A stretch of DNA of 8,326 nucleotides, taken from contig DBIS01000221.1 of the NCBI GenBank assembly GCA_002296975.1, positions 1 through 8,326 of the forward strand. The letters run 5' to 3'. The stretch comes from Deltaproteobacteria bacterium UBA796. Lineage in GTDB: Bacteria > Myxococcota_A > UBA796. Shown piece by piece: positions 6,882 to 8,326 of the stretch. How positions within the stretch are numbered: the stretch's first letter is position 1; each line of letters starts with the position of its first letter. The notes below the pieces were generated by a model. It had not been told where the DNA came from, made no database searches, and saw only the letters and a list, made by a program, of their open reading frames with translations. A program made the position numbers and the translations under genes.

Positions 6882-8326
<1,445 letters not shown>

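Overview
The window looks like chromosomal DNA from a delta-proteobacterial or Myxococcota-type bacterium (order uncertain). This is inferred from moderately high GC, a secreted protein with several Cys/Asp-rich MopRM-type metal-binding motifs behind an (Asp-Ala)n tract, a lipoprotein with FG-GAP calcium loops, and a hybrid histidine kinase with a seven-helix membrane part. There are no RNA genes, insertion sequences, phage genes or CRISPR arrays. Coding density is very high: the longest stretch without a gene is the 87-base divergent region 3053-3139, so no gap exceeds 300 bases.

Left part, minus strand (1-3052). Three genes read leftward from the divergent region. They are a PlsC-type lysophosphatidate acyltransferase (start about 3052), a 172-residue pure coiled-coil protein (start 2257), and a large Ala-rich protein of unknown family (start about 1736) that leaves the window at base 1 with 578 residues visible. 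The last two genes are separated by only 2 nt, and the Shine-Dalgarno of the last gene lies inside the end of the coiled-coil gene, so they are very probably co-translated. This large protein has no stop in its frame from 1742 down to 1; the long plus-strand frames opposite it are shadows.

Middle part, plus strand (3140-6881). Three genes read rightward: a 621-residue hybrid sensor histidine kinase (seven membrane helices, HisKA, HATPase_c, receiver), then after 19 nt a MoaB/MogA-type molybdopterin adenylyltransferase, then after 60 nt a lipoprotein with five DxDGDG loops that probably forms an FG-GAP/VCBS beta-propeller.

Right part, minus strand (6878-8326). A secreted-type Asp/Cys-rich protein with MopRM motifs enters from the right edge, where its visible N-terminal end is an (Asp-Ala)n tract encoded by a GGCGTC-type hexanucleotide repeat. 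Its stop codon overlaps the stop of the convergent lipoprotein gene: the two genes share the palindrome CTAG at 6878-6881.

Functionally the left operon joins membrane phospholipid synthesis to two filament-like or scaffold-like proteins of unknown role. The middle operon joins signal sensing, cofactor synthesis and a surface lipoprotein; no common pathway is evident. The most novel item is the large unknown protein with its coiled-coil partner at 1-2257.
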